Part shown: one piece after another, positions 36,649 through 43,735 of the stretch
How positions within the stretch are numbered: position 1 is the stretch's first letter
Layout: the number at the start of each line of letters is the position of its first letter
From: an uncultured Rhizobium sp.
Lineage (GTDB): Bacteria; Pseudomonadota; Alphaproteobacteria; Rhizobiales; Rhizobiaceae
Reading direction: 5' to 3'
Assembly: GCA_945952415.1 (NCBI GenBank)
Contig: CAMFIF010000029.1
Location: 1 to 43,735 of the forward strand
DNA length: 43,735 bases
Notes under the pieces: model-generated
What the model was told of the DNA's origin: nothing
The model's database searches: none
Seen by the model: the letters and a program-made list of their open reading frames with translations, nothing else
Made by a program: the position numbers and the translations under genes

Positions 36649-37314
36649 TTACTGGATCACGACCACGCGGGCGGACTTGCCGGGGCGGACGCGATCATAG
36701 AGATCGATGATATCCTGGTTCATCAGGCGGATGCAGCCCGACGAGGCCGCCGTGCCGATGGAAGCCCATTCCGGCGTGCCATGCAGGCGGAAGAGCGTGT
36801 CCTGGCCCTTGTCGTTGAAGAGATACATGGCGCGCGCACCAAGCGGGTTGGTGATGCCGGGATCCATGCCCTTTTCGACATATTTGGCGACTTCCGGCTT
36901 GCGCTCTGCCATTTCCTTCGGCGGATGCCAGGTGGGCCATGCCTGCTTCCAGGCAATATAGGCCTCGCCTTCCCAGGCAAAACCCTGCTTGCCGACGCCG
37001 ATGCCGTAGCGAACAGCCTTGTCACCCGGCAGCACGTAATAGAGGTGGCGTTCCCGCGTCTTCACGACGATCGTCCCCGGGCGCTCGTCCCCGTCATAGT
37101 CTACGATCTGGCGCCGGAATTCCGGCTTGACCCGGTTGATCGGAATGGCTGGAAGCGCGAAGCCGGCATCCGTCACCGGTTCATAGGCCTTGTCGAAGAT
37201 TTCTACCTTCGAAACCTTGGTGGCCTCGGGCGCAGAAGACGATACGGTGGAGCAACCGGCAGCGGCCAGAAGGCCGGCCAAGCCGAGTGCGGTTATTGCA
37301 ATGCGGAAGCGCAT
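36649..37314 (-). CDS. L,D-transpeptidase (YkuD) family lipoprotein
   Basis: A 221-residue exported protein. The N-terminus MRFRIAITAL leads through a hydrophobic core to the lipobox LAAAGC, with the lipidated Cys at residue 21. The YkuD domain (about 77-221) has a strand pair RHLYYVLPGDKAVRYGIGVGKQGF and the catalytic segment HGTPEWASIGTAASSGCIRL, with the His and Cys in the expected order. Such enzymes crosslink meso-diaminopimelate residues or attach proteins to peptidoglycan; polar-growing rhizobia use many L,D-crosslinks. The start is the ATG at 37314; the open frame extends 19 codons further up, but that part lacks signal-peptide character. It is divergent from mmcB. Confidence 0.92.
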   Translation of the reverse strand: MRFRIAITALGLAGLLAAAGCSTVSSSAPEATKVSKVEIFDKAYEPVTDAGFALPAIPINRVKPEFRRQIVDYDGDERPGTIVVKTRERHLYYVLPGDKAVRYGIGVGKQGFAWEGEAYIAWKQAWPTWHPPKEMAERKPEVAKYVEKGMDPGITNPLGARAMYLFNDKGQDTLFRLHGTPEWASIGTAASSGCIRLMNQDIIDLYDRVRPGKSARVVVIQ

Positions 37315-37403
37315 GGGGGACTCTTGATTTTCAGAGGAGATTCGCGGATGGTTTGCACCATCTTCGAACATGGTTTATTTTCTATTAAATGTAGGTGCGC
37401 AAG

Positions 37404-37432
37404 TTGTTGCGGAGCAACAAGCCCGTTCGGGC
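37404..37432. repeat. Two abutting inverted repeats upstream of mmcB
   Basis: TTGTTGC-GGA-GCAACAA (37404-37420, 7-bp arms) is directly followed by GCCCG-TT-CGGGC (37421-37432, 5-bp arms). A further copy of GCAACAAG appears at 37461-37468. They lie in the 181-bp divergent gap between the L,D-transpeptidase gene and mmcB. They could be leader hairpins or operator half-sites. Confidence 0.5.
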
Positions 37433-37495
37433 GCGCAAATTACCGTTCCATTGCTTTTTTGCAACAAGGCAAAGGCCGGGAAACCGGGGATATCC

Positions 37496-37996
37496 ATGAC
37501 AATTCTCTCCCTCCACGCGACGAACCCTCTCGTCGATGGCCGGCAGTCGGAAAAGGCCATGCTGGTGCGGCGCGGTATGCAAGCTCTGCTTGCAGATCTC
37601 CGGCACGTCGCCCTGCCCGAAGTGCCGCTCTCCAGCGGCCGCCGGGCCGATCTCCTGACCCTTTCCGAGAAAGGGGAGATCTGGATCATCGAGATCAAGT
37701 CGTCGATCGAGGATTTTCGCGTCGATCGGAAATGGCCTGAATACCGGGCCCATTGCGATCGCCTGTTTTTCGCCACCCATCCCGATGTGCCGGTCGATAT
37801 CTTCCCGGAAGAGGCCGGTCTCTTTGTGAGCGACGGTTACGGAGCCCATCTCCTGCGGGAGGCGCCCGAGCACCGGCTGGCACCGGCGACCCGCAAGGCG
37901 CTGACGCTTTCGGTGGCGCGCTTTGCCACGGCGCGGCTTACCCATGCCGAACGCGTGCTCGGCACGCTGCCCCCGGTACCAGGTGCGGAGGGGTAG
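37496..37996 (+). CDS. mmcB: MmcB-family DNA repair protein
   Basis: A 166-residue predicted PD-(D/E)XK-fold nuclease. The core reads RRADLLTL (Asp) followed by GEIWIIEIKSS (Glu-x-Lys) near residues 46-67, then a DFRVDRKWPEYRAHCDRLFFAT segment near 70-91. This is the alphaproteobacterial MmcB group, named from mitomycin-inducible genes of Caulobacter. The molecular role is not settled as far as I know. The ATG at 37496 begins MTILSLHA; upstream open sequence is AT-rich and non-coding in character. I found no GTTC-N7-GTTC LexA box in the gap, so SOS control is not supported here. It converges on actR with 3 bases between the ends. Confidence 0.85.
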   Translation: MTILSLHATNPLVDGRQSEKAMLVRRGMQALLADLRHVALPEVPLSSGRRADLLTLSEKGEIWIIEIKSSIEDFRVDRKWPEYRAHCDRLFFATHPDVPVDIFPEEAGLFVSDGYGAHLLREAPEHRLAPATRKALTLSVARFATARLTHAERVLGTLPPVPGAEG

Positions 37997-37999
37997 AGC

Positions 38000-38581
38000 C
38001 TATTTCGGCGCGCGCTTGGCGAGAATGCGTTGCAGGGTGCGCCGGTGCATGTTCAGCCGACGGGCGGTTTCGGACACATTTCGTTCGCACATTTCATAAA
38101 CGCGCTGGATATGCTCCCAGCGGACCCGGTCGGCCGACATCGGGTTTTCCGGGACCTCGGCCCTTTCGCCGGGCTGACGGGTCAGCGCGGCAAACACATC
38201 GTCCGCATCCGCCGGCTTGGCGAGATAGTCGATCGCGCCCAGCTTCACGGCTGTCACCGCCGTCGCGATATTGCCATAGCCGGTCAGCACGATGATGTGG
38301 GTATCCTCGCGCTTCTGCCGGATGGATTCGATCACATCCAGGCCGTTGCCATCGCCGAGGCGCAGATCCACCACCGCATATTTCGGCGGGAAGGCCCGGG
38401 CCTTTGCCACCCCTTCTGCAACGGATTCGGCAATCTCCACCTTGAACCCCCGGGTCTCCATGGCTCGGGCCAGCCGTCGCAGGAACGGCCCGTCATCATC
38501 GACGATCAGCAGCGAGGGATCGGCAGGGTCCACGCCAGAATGCATGGGCTGGTGTTCGGCGGCAGTGCTTTTCGGTGTCAT
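38000..38581 (-). CDS. actR: Redox response regulator ActR (RegA/PrrA family)
   Basis: A 193-residue regulator. The receiver has LLIVDDDGPF, the phospho-acceptor Asp72 in AVVDLRLGDGNG, and Lys in YLAKPAD. A proline-containing linker (GERAEVPENP) leads to a Fis-type helix-turn-helix VSETARRLNMHRRTLQRILAK at the C-terminus, the highly conserved RegA/PrrA/ActR DNA-binding region. In rhizobia ActR governs acid tolerance, carbon fixation, nitrogen and hydrogen metabolism under redox control. GGGAG lies 10 bases before the ATG. It follows actS by 71 bp. Confidence 0.96.
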   Translation of the reverse strand: MTPKSTAAEHQPMHSGVDPADPSLLIVDDDGPFLRRLARAMETRGFKVEIAESVAEGVAKARAFPPKYAVVDLRLGDGNGLDVIESIRQKREDTHIIVLTGYGNIATAVTAVKLGAIDYLAKPADADDVFAALTRQPGERAEVPENPMSADRVRWEHIQRVYEMCERNVSETARRLNMHRRTLQRILAKRAPK

Positions 38582-38652
38582 TGGCGGCTTTCTCCCCAGG
38601 CGTCACCTGGCAATTGTTATGTATGACGACTCCGTCAGCGCCGGTAAAGGCG

Positions 38653-39948
38653 TCAGTTCAGCGCATCCATCACGTCCCGGCGCCAGGTCACGGCAATCTG
38701 GGCGCCGCTTTGCCGGTCGTTCCTGTTGTTAAAGGTAATTTTCGCTCCGGAACGTTCAAGCAGTGTCTTGGCGATAAACAGGCCGAGGCCGAGCCCGCCG
38801 GCGCTGTCATCCCGCTGGCGACGGGTGACATAGGGTTCGCCGATGCGGCTCAGGACATCGGGCGCATAGCCGGGTCCGTCATCCTCGATCATCAGCGAGA
38901 CCTTGTCCGTCGTGTGTTCCACCGTGATCGTCACCTCGCTGCGGGCGTAATCGACGGCATTTTCAATGAGATTGCCGAGACCATAGATGATGCCCGCATT
39001 GCGCACGCCGACGGGCTCGCCCGTACGGCCGGACTTGTCGACAACGCGGATCTCGATGCCGGGATGCCGGTGCGGTGCCAGCACCTCCTCGATCAGGGAG
39101 GAAAGCGGCAGCCGGCGCATATGGGCTTCTTCTTCCGCCGAAAGCGTGGTCAGCCGCCGCAGGATGTCTCGGCAGCGCTCGCTCTGGCTTCTCAGAAGCT
39201 GCACATCCTCGCCATAAATGGGGTCCTGGCCGAGTTCGCGCTCCATTTCCTTGGCCACCACGCTGATCGTGGCAAGCGGCGTCCCGAGTTCATGGGCGGC
39301 GGCGGCAGCAAGCCCATCCAGCTGGCTCAGATGTTTCTGCCGCTGGAGAACCAGTTCCGTTGCCGCAAGTGCATCGGCAAGCTGCGTCGCTTCCAGCGAG
39401 ACGCGATAGGCATAGAAGGCCGCAAAGCCCATGGTCGAGACAATGGCACACCAGATGCCAAGGCGCATGATTGAATCCATCAGGAAGGGATGGTCGGGAT
39501 ACCAGGGCAGGGCAAAGGGCGAAAAGGCGAGGGCGCTGACGCTGACCAGCGCGATCGAGATCAGGATCAGGCTTTGCCGGATCGGCTGCGAGGCGAAGGA
39601 AATGGTCACCGGCACGCAGATCAGCACCGAAAACGGATTGGCAAGCCCGCCGGTGATGAAGAGAAGCGCCGAAAGCTGGATGAGATCCAGCGCCAGCAAT
39701 GCCGAGGTGGAGGCCGGCGCCAGACGCAGCGTCGGCGGAAAGAAGACCGTCAGCAGGATATTGGCGAGCGCCAGAATGCCGACAAGGACGAGGCAGGGGG
39801 CCAGCATCATCGGGAAGCCGAAGACGAATTTCACCGCCGCGACGGTGATTGCCTGCCCCGCCACCGCGAGCCAGCGCAACCGCACCAGCGTTTCCAGCCG
39901 CAGGCGCCGGCTGTAATGGGGATCGGTCCTGAGCGAACTGAGATCCAT
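38653..39948 (-). CDS. actS: Redox sensor histidine kinase ActS (RegB/PrrB family)
   Basis: A 431-residue kinase with about six membrane helices (residues 25-185). The ubiquinone-binding heptad GGLANPF is at 100-106. The H-box AAAAAHELGTPLATI puts the phospho-His at 219, and a cysteine at 259 (SERCRDIL) is at the position I recall for the redox-active Cys of RegB. The ATPase domain has GLGNLIENAVDYA, DDGPGYAPD and GGLGLGLFIAKTL. It senses respiratory-chain redox state and phosphorylates ActR. AAGGAGAAGAAGG precedes the ATG at 39948; the open frame extends further but into non-family sequence. It starts 74 bp after hrpB. Confidence 0.96.
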   Translation of the reverse strand: MDLSSLRTDPHYSRRLRLETLVRLRWLAVAGQAITVAAVKFVFGFPMMLAPCLVLVGILALANILLTVFFPPTLRLAPASTSALLALDLIQLSALLFITGGLANPFSVLICVPVTISFASQPIRQSLILISIALVSVSALAFSPFALPWYPDHPFLMDSIMRLGIWCAIVSTMGFAAFYAYRVSLEATQLADALAATELVLQRQKHLSQLDGLAAAAAHELGTPLATISVVAKEMERELGQDPIYGEDVQLLRSQSERCRDILRRLTTLSAEEEAHMRRLPLSSLIEEVLAPHRHPGIEIRVVDKSGRTGEPVGVRNAGIIYGLGNLIENAVDYARSEVTITVEHTTDKVSLMIEDDGPGYAPDVLSRIGEPYVTRRQRDDSAGGLGLGLFIAKTLLERSGAKITFNNRNDRQSGAQIAVTWRRDVMDALN

Positions 39949-40022
39949 CCTTCTTCTCCTTGCCGCAAGGGCCAATCGGGCCGTCCGTCCCGGAACGGGC
40001 AGCCGGCGCTCGGACCAGCCTA

Positions 40023-42491
40023 TCAGGTTCCGCGCGGCTTTGCGCGATGGGTCGGTGCTGCCTCCGCCGGATCCTCCGGCCAAGGATGTTTCGGATAGCG
40101 GCCGCGCATTTCCGCCCGCACATCCTTCCAGGAGCCCTTCCAGAAACCCGGCAGGTCACGGGTCGTCTGAATGGGGCGATGGGCGGGCGAGGTCAACTCC
40201 AGAAGCAGCGGCCAATTGCCACCGCCGATGACGGGATGGGTCTTCAGCCCAAAGAGTTCCTGAACCCGGAGCGCAAGAACCGGCTCCTCCCCGTCATAGC
40301 GGATCGGATGCCGCTGACCGGTCGGCGCTTCGAAATGGGTGGGCGCAAGCCGGGCAAGCTCGCGCTGTCTCTCGTGGGGAACAAGGGAAAGGAGCCCATC
40401 GGCAAGGCTTCCCGCGCTGATGTCCCCAAGGCCGCGTGAATGGCCCTGAAAGGGCACGAACCAGCGGTCGAGACTGTCAAGGAGCGCGGCATCCGACGTA
40501 TCGGGCCAGGGCTCGCCGATCGCCCTGTGAAGAAAGCCCAGTCTTTCGCGCAACTGGCCGGTCTCCTTGCCGAAGGGAAGCGCCTGCAGTCCCAGCTCCT
40601 TCACCCCTTCCGCAAGCGCCCGGGCCGCCTCTTCGCCGCTCGGGCGGGGCAGGGGTGTCTCTTCCAGAATGATCGCCCCGATCCGGGTGACGCGTCGGGC
40701 GCGCACCTGACGGCTCTCCCGGTCGAAGAGGCATTGCTCCTCCCGCCGGATCGCCTCCGGCATGAAGGCTTCCACCCGGCCGCGGCTGGTTTCCGCTGCC
40801 GCCAGAATGCGCGCCTGAGCGGCCCGTCCGGAAAGGTCGGCAATGACGAGCATGGAAGCCGCAGCCAGCCGCTCTGTCTCGGGCAGTTCCGCACCCCGCC
40901 CGTTTGCCATGACGAATCGGCCTCGGCCACCGCGCTGCAAGGAGATGCGATCCGGAAAGGCATGGAGAAGCAGGTCCCCCGGAAGCGCCGGCTCACCCGG
41001 CCTTCCTTCCTGTCCAACGGAGGCAGCGAGCCGCGCCGCAAGCTTGCGCGCCTGGGACGCTCTTTCGCCGCGGTCCTGGCGAAAGCGGCGAAGGCGCTCC
41101 TCAAGATCCACCTCCTGTCCGCCAAGCCCCTGTTCGGTGAGGAGGACCGCGAGTTCCGCCGCCTCACGCGCCTGTCCGCTCGCACCTGCCGCAATCACCA
41201 TGGCCGCAAGCCGCGGCGGCAGGGCCATGGCCCGGATCTTTCGGCCCGCTTCGGTCAGCCGCCCGGCATCATCAAGCGCGCCGAGGGCCCTGAGAAGCGC
41301 GCGCGCTTCGGTCACCGCCGATAATGGGGGCTGGTCGAGGAAGGAAAGCTGGCCGGGATCCTGCACCCCCCAATGGGCAAGGTCGAGGACGAAGGAGGAA
41401 AGGTCGCTGGAAAGGATTTGTGGCGGGGCATGGGCGGCAAGCGCGGCCGTCTGTCCCGCATGCCACAGCCGAAGGGCAATTCCCGGTTCCGTTCGCCCGG
41501 CGCGCCCTGCACGCTGATCCGCCGATGCGCGAGACACGCGAACGGTTTCCAGCCGGGTGATGCCCGTGGAAGGCTCGAACACCGGAATGCGCTGCAGGCC
41601 GCAATCGATCACGATCCGCACACCGTCGATGGTGATCGAGGTTTCCGCGATGGAGGTGGCGAGCACCACCTTCCGGCCCCCGTCTCTCACGGGCTCTATG
41701 GCTGCCTTCTGGTCGGCCTGGGAGAGGTTGCCGTAAAGCGGCATGATGCGGGTGGCCGCTGGCAGCCGGCTTTCGAGCCGCTCGGCCACCCGGCCGATTT
41801 CCCCCTGGCCCGGCAGGAAGACGAGAATGGACCCCGCTTCCTCCGCATGCATGCGCTCGACGGCGCGCGCCACCGCGTCTTCCAGACGCTCGGCGGTATT
41901 GCGTTCCTCATGACGGATATCGACCGGATAGGTGCGGCCCATGCTCTCGATCACGGGGGCGCCCTTGAGAAGCGCCTGAACGCGCGCCACATCGAGCGTT
42001 GCCGACATGACCAGCAGACGCAGATCGTCGCGAAGCCCCGAGCGCACGTCGAGGGCGAGCGCCAGGCCGAAATCCGCATCGAGCGAGCGCTCGTGGAACT
42101 CGTCGAAAATCACCGCCGACACGCCCTCGAGCGCGGGATCGTCAAGGACCATGCGGGTGAAGACGCCTTCCGTCACCACTTCGATGCGGGTCTGGGCAGA
42201 CACCCTGGTTTCCATGCGCATCCGGAGGCCGACCCGCTGGCCGACCTCTTCGCCGAGAAGGGCGGCCATGCGGGAGGCGGCCGCCCGCGCCGCCAGCCGC
42301 CGAGGTTCGAGCAGAATGATCCTGCCCGTGCCCATCCAGTCTTCTTGCAGAAGATGGAGCGGCACGAGCGTGGTCTTGCCGGCGCCAGGCGGCGCCGAAA
42401 GCACCGCAAGGCCCTGCTCCGCAAGGGCACGGCCAAGCGGTTCGAGCACCTCTGATACCGGCAATTCGGGAAGGGCGATCTTCGCCATCAT
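40023..42491 (-). CDS. hrpB: ATP-dependent helicase HrpB
   Basis: An 822-residue DEAH/RHA-type helicase. Walker A is SAPPGAGKTTLVPL near residues 32-45, Walker B is FDEFHERSLDADFG (the DEFH form usual for HrpB) near 126-139, motif III is VMSATLD near 160-166, and motif VI is ASADQRAGRAGRTEPG near 331-346, followed by helicase-associated and HrpB-specific C-terminal domains with PVIGGGNWPLLLELTSPAHRP. The cellular role is poorly known. Two adjacent ATGs (42491 and 42488) follow GGAGAG; the second has the better spacing. It lies 70 bp after the cyclodeaminase-family gene and 74 bp before actS, so the four genes may share a transcript. Confidence 0.95.
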   Translation of the reverse strand: MMAKIALPELPVSEVLEPLGRALAEQGLAVLSAPPGAGKTTLVPLHLLQEDWMGTGRIILLEPRRLAARAAASRMAALLGEEVGQRVGLRMRMETRVSAQTRIEVVTEGVFTRMVLDDPALEGVSAVIFDEFHERSLDADFGLALALDVRSGLRDDLRLLVMSATLDVARVQALLKGAPVIESMGRTYPVDIRHEERNTAERLEDAVARAVERMHAEEAGSILVFLPGQGEIGRVAERLESRLPAATRIMPLYGNLSQADQKAAIEPVRDGGRKVVLATSIAETSITIDGVRIVIDCGLQRIPVFEPSTGITRLETVRVSRASADQRAGRAGRTEPGIALRLWHAGQTAALAAHAPPQILSSDLSSFVLDLAHWGVQDPGQLSFLDQPPLSAVTEARALLRALGALDDAGRLTEAGRKIRAMALPPRLAAMVIAAGASGQAREAAELAVLLTEQGLGGQEVDLEERLRRFRQDRGERASQARKLAARLAASVGQEGRPGEPALPGDLLLHAFPDRISLQRGGRGRFVMANGRGAELPETERLAAASMLVIADLSGRAAQARILAAAETSRGRVEAFMPEAIRREEQCLFDRESRQVRARRVTRIGAIILEETPLPRPSGEEAARALAEGVKELGLQALPFGKETGQLRERLGFLHRAIGEPWPDTSDAALLDSLDRWFVPFQGHSRGLGDISAGSLADGLLSLVPHERQRELARLAPTHFEAPTGQRHPIRYDGEEPVLALRVQELFGLKTHPVIGGGNWPLLLELTSPAHRPIQTTRDLPGFWKGSWKDVRAEMRGRYPKHPWPEDPAEAAPTHRAKPRGT

Positions 42492-42561
42492 CTCTCCGCG
42501 GGGCTGTTCATGCAGGGGCCGGGGCAGGCGGCTCTTCTCGCTTGCCCGGGTGGGCGCCGCC

Positions 42562-43503
42562 TTAGCCCCGATGGCTCTCATAGGCAAGAATGGCGCCTGC
42601 GAGATCCTCAAGTGCCGCGCCGACCGACTTGAACAGGGTGATCTCGTTAGCAGAACGACGGCCGCGAATGCTGCCCCGCGCAAGTTCGGAAAGTTCTCCC
42701 TGGATCGCATCGGCGGAAATGATCCCGCCGCGAAGGGGCTGCACGATATCGCCCCCTTCGCTCAGGACACCCTCGCGCGTGTCGACGAAGATGCGGGCCC
42801 GCCGCACCGCCTCATCGTCGCTTTCCCGCATGCTCGGCTTGAAGGCGCCCACGAGATCGAGATGCGCGCCGGGCTTCAGCCATTCACCCCGGATGAGCGG
42901 TGCTGTGGACAGCGTGGCACAGGACACAATGTCGGCCTGGCGTGCGGCGCGTTCGAGATCCGTGACCGCATGGGCACTGAGGCCGAGCGCGCGGGCCTCT
43001 TCCGCTGTCTTTTCCGCATTGGCGCCATTGCGGCCCCAAATAAAGAACTGGCGTAAGGGGCGCACGCTCGCATGGGCCTCCATGAGATTGAGGGAAAGCC
43101 TGCCGGTTCCCACCATCAGCATGGTCTCCGCCGTGTCGCTCGCCAGATGTCTTGAGGCAACGGCCGAGGCCGCGGCTGTGCGGCGCGCCGTCAGCTCTCC
43201 CCCGTCGAGCACCGCCAGAAGCTCGCCCGTCTTCCCCGAGGAGAGAAGATAGCTGCCGAAAATGGCGGGGAGACCCCGGGTGTGATTGTCCGGAAATACC
43301 GACACCAGCTTCACCCCTATATAGGAGCCGGGAACCCAGGCCGGCATAAGAAGCAGCGTGGCGGAGGCCTCACCGGGCACCTCTACGTCATGATGATGCC
43401 GGACCGGCATGACGCAGTGGCCGGCAAACATGGATTCGACAGCGTCGATGAGCGCACCCCAGGGCAGTGCGGCGCGAGTTTCTTCCGTATTGAGGATCAG
43501 CAT
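42562..43503 (-). CDS. Ornithine cyclodeaminase / mu-crystallin family protein
   Basis: A 313-residue NAD(P)-binding protein. Family features are the HDVEVPGEASATLLLMPAW region near residues 38-56, GVKLVSVFPDN near 63-73, GELLAVLDGGELTARRTAAASAVA near 92-115, and the dinucleotide loop MLMVGTGRLSLNLMEAH near 127-143. Members include ornithine cyclodeaminase, ketimine reductases and pyrroline-2-carboxylate reductase; the dinucleotide loop reads GTGRLS rather than GSGxQA, so I do not choose among them. GGAG lies 5 bases before the ATG. It is the first of the minus-strand genes here; the promoter should lie in 43504-43735. Confidence 0.88.
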   Translation of the reverse strand: MLILNTEETRAALPWGALIDAVESMFAGHCVMPVRHHHDVEVPGEASATLLLMPAWVPGSYIGVKLVSVFPDNHTRGLPAIFGSYLLSSGKTGELLAVLDGGELTARRTAAASAVASRHLASDTAETMLMVGTGRLSLNLMEAHASVRPLRQFFIWGRNGANAEKTAEEARALGLSAHAVTDLERAARQADIVSCATLSTAPLIRGEWLKPGAHLDLVGAFKPSMRESDDEAVRRARIFVDTREGVLSEGGDIVQPLRGGIISADAIQGELSELARGSIRGRRSANEITLFKSVGAALEDLAGAILAYESHRG

Positions 43504-43735
43504 GATGGCTCCGATATATGGCTTCTGCCCCTATTTAGACCGTGCAGCGCGCCTTCGCGATAGGCAAGAAGGCGAAAAGCCGGCAGGCGGGCGGGAATTG
43601 CTGGCAGAGGAAGAGGGCAGAGGATACAAACGCCGCGCCAAAAGGAGCTGTCAAAAACAATTGAACTATATAACCTATAAAAAACAACCACTTATCATTT
43701 TGTATGAATTTTTTATGGGAATGGGTGTTGACTGT
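43504..43735. other. Intergenic end of window, becoming AT-rich
   Basis: No gene is supported in these 232 bases. The first part is of ordinary composition, and from about 43645 to the edge it is AT-rich (runs such as CTATATAACCTATAAAAAACAA), which suggests promoter or boundary DNA. ATG codons on the plus strand near 43704, 43715 and 43721 could start a gene beyond the edge, but none has a convincing ribosome-binding site. Confidence 0.5.

Noticed and set aside
37425..37448. LexA box (GTTC-N7-GTTC) for mmcB
   Set aside because: Two GTTC copies exist at 37425-37428 and 37445-37448, but they are 16 bases apart rather than 7.
43704..43735. Start of a new plus-strand gene at the right edge
   Set aside because: Several ATGs are present but no ribosome-binding site, and only 10 codons are visible.

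Overview
This window looks like core chromosome from an alphaproteobacterium of the order Hyphomicrobiales, most likely Rhizobiaceae (Agrobacterium/Rhizobium-like). The evidence is the gene content: an adjacent chvI-chvG acid/envelope two-component pair, a minimal alphaproteobacterial HPr kinase with HPr and an EIIA-Man-type protein, actR-actS, a DivL-type kinase with tyrosine at the phospho-acceptor site, alphaproteobacterial addB-addA, DUF1402 and DUF2628 proteins, mmcB, and a his cluster that also carries coaA. Base composition is uniformly GC-rich except for a few short AT-rich intergenic stretches. I see no insertion sequence, phage gene, CRISPR array, tRNA or rRNA. From memory, this gene order resembles a conserved block near the replication origin of rhizobial chromosomes; I could not check that here.

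Layout. 1-216 is the 3' end of folC, which converges on trxA across a bidirectional terminator. 268-12241 (minus strand) reads, in transcription order, divL, tsaE-amgK fusion, murU, addB, addA, trxA: a cell-cycle kinase, a fused tRNA-modification ATPase/sugar kinase, peptidoglycan recycling, recombination repair and thioredoxin. 12443-17891 (minus) is chvI, chvG, hprK, EIIA, HPr, ahcY. A 330-bp AT-rich region with three dyads separates chvI from divergent pckA (18222-19832), which ends in a strong terminator. 19940-22217 (plus) is arfB, alkB and a GT87-type membrane protein. 22218-26944 (minus) is hisB, a DUF2628 membrane protein, hisH, hisA, hisF, hisE, coaA. 27177-29567 (plus) is hslV, a GNAT acetyltransferase, hslU. 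29683-36575 (plus) is DUF1402, a cytochrome P450, a hydantoinase A-like protein and glcB. 36649-37314 (minus) is an L,D-transpeptidase-like lipoprotein, divergent from mmcB (37496-37996, plus). 38000-43503 (minus) is an ornithine-cyclodeaminase-family gene, hrpB, actS, actR.

How the genes fit together. ChvG-ChvI and the PTS proteins (HPr, EIIA, HprK) form one co-oriented signalling unit opposite pckA, the gluconeogenic control point; glcB further along supplies the glyoxylate bypass. AmgK and MurU would return MurNAc to UDP-MurNAc, bypassing de novo synthesis, and are placed directly after a DivL-type regulator of cell division. AddA and AddB form the double-strand-break nuclease-helicase. 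HslV and HslU form the ATP-dependent peptidase, with an acetyltransferase gene between them. ActS-ActR is the redox-responsive RegB/RegA-type pair.

The region is mostly conserved housekeeping sequence. The points most worth a second look are the TsaE-AmgK fusion and its operon with divL and murU, the dyad-rich chvI-pckA intergenic region, the TTG-initiated GNAT gene overlapping hslV, and the uncharacterised DUF2628, DUF1402, P450 and HyuA-like genes.
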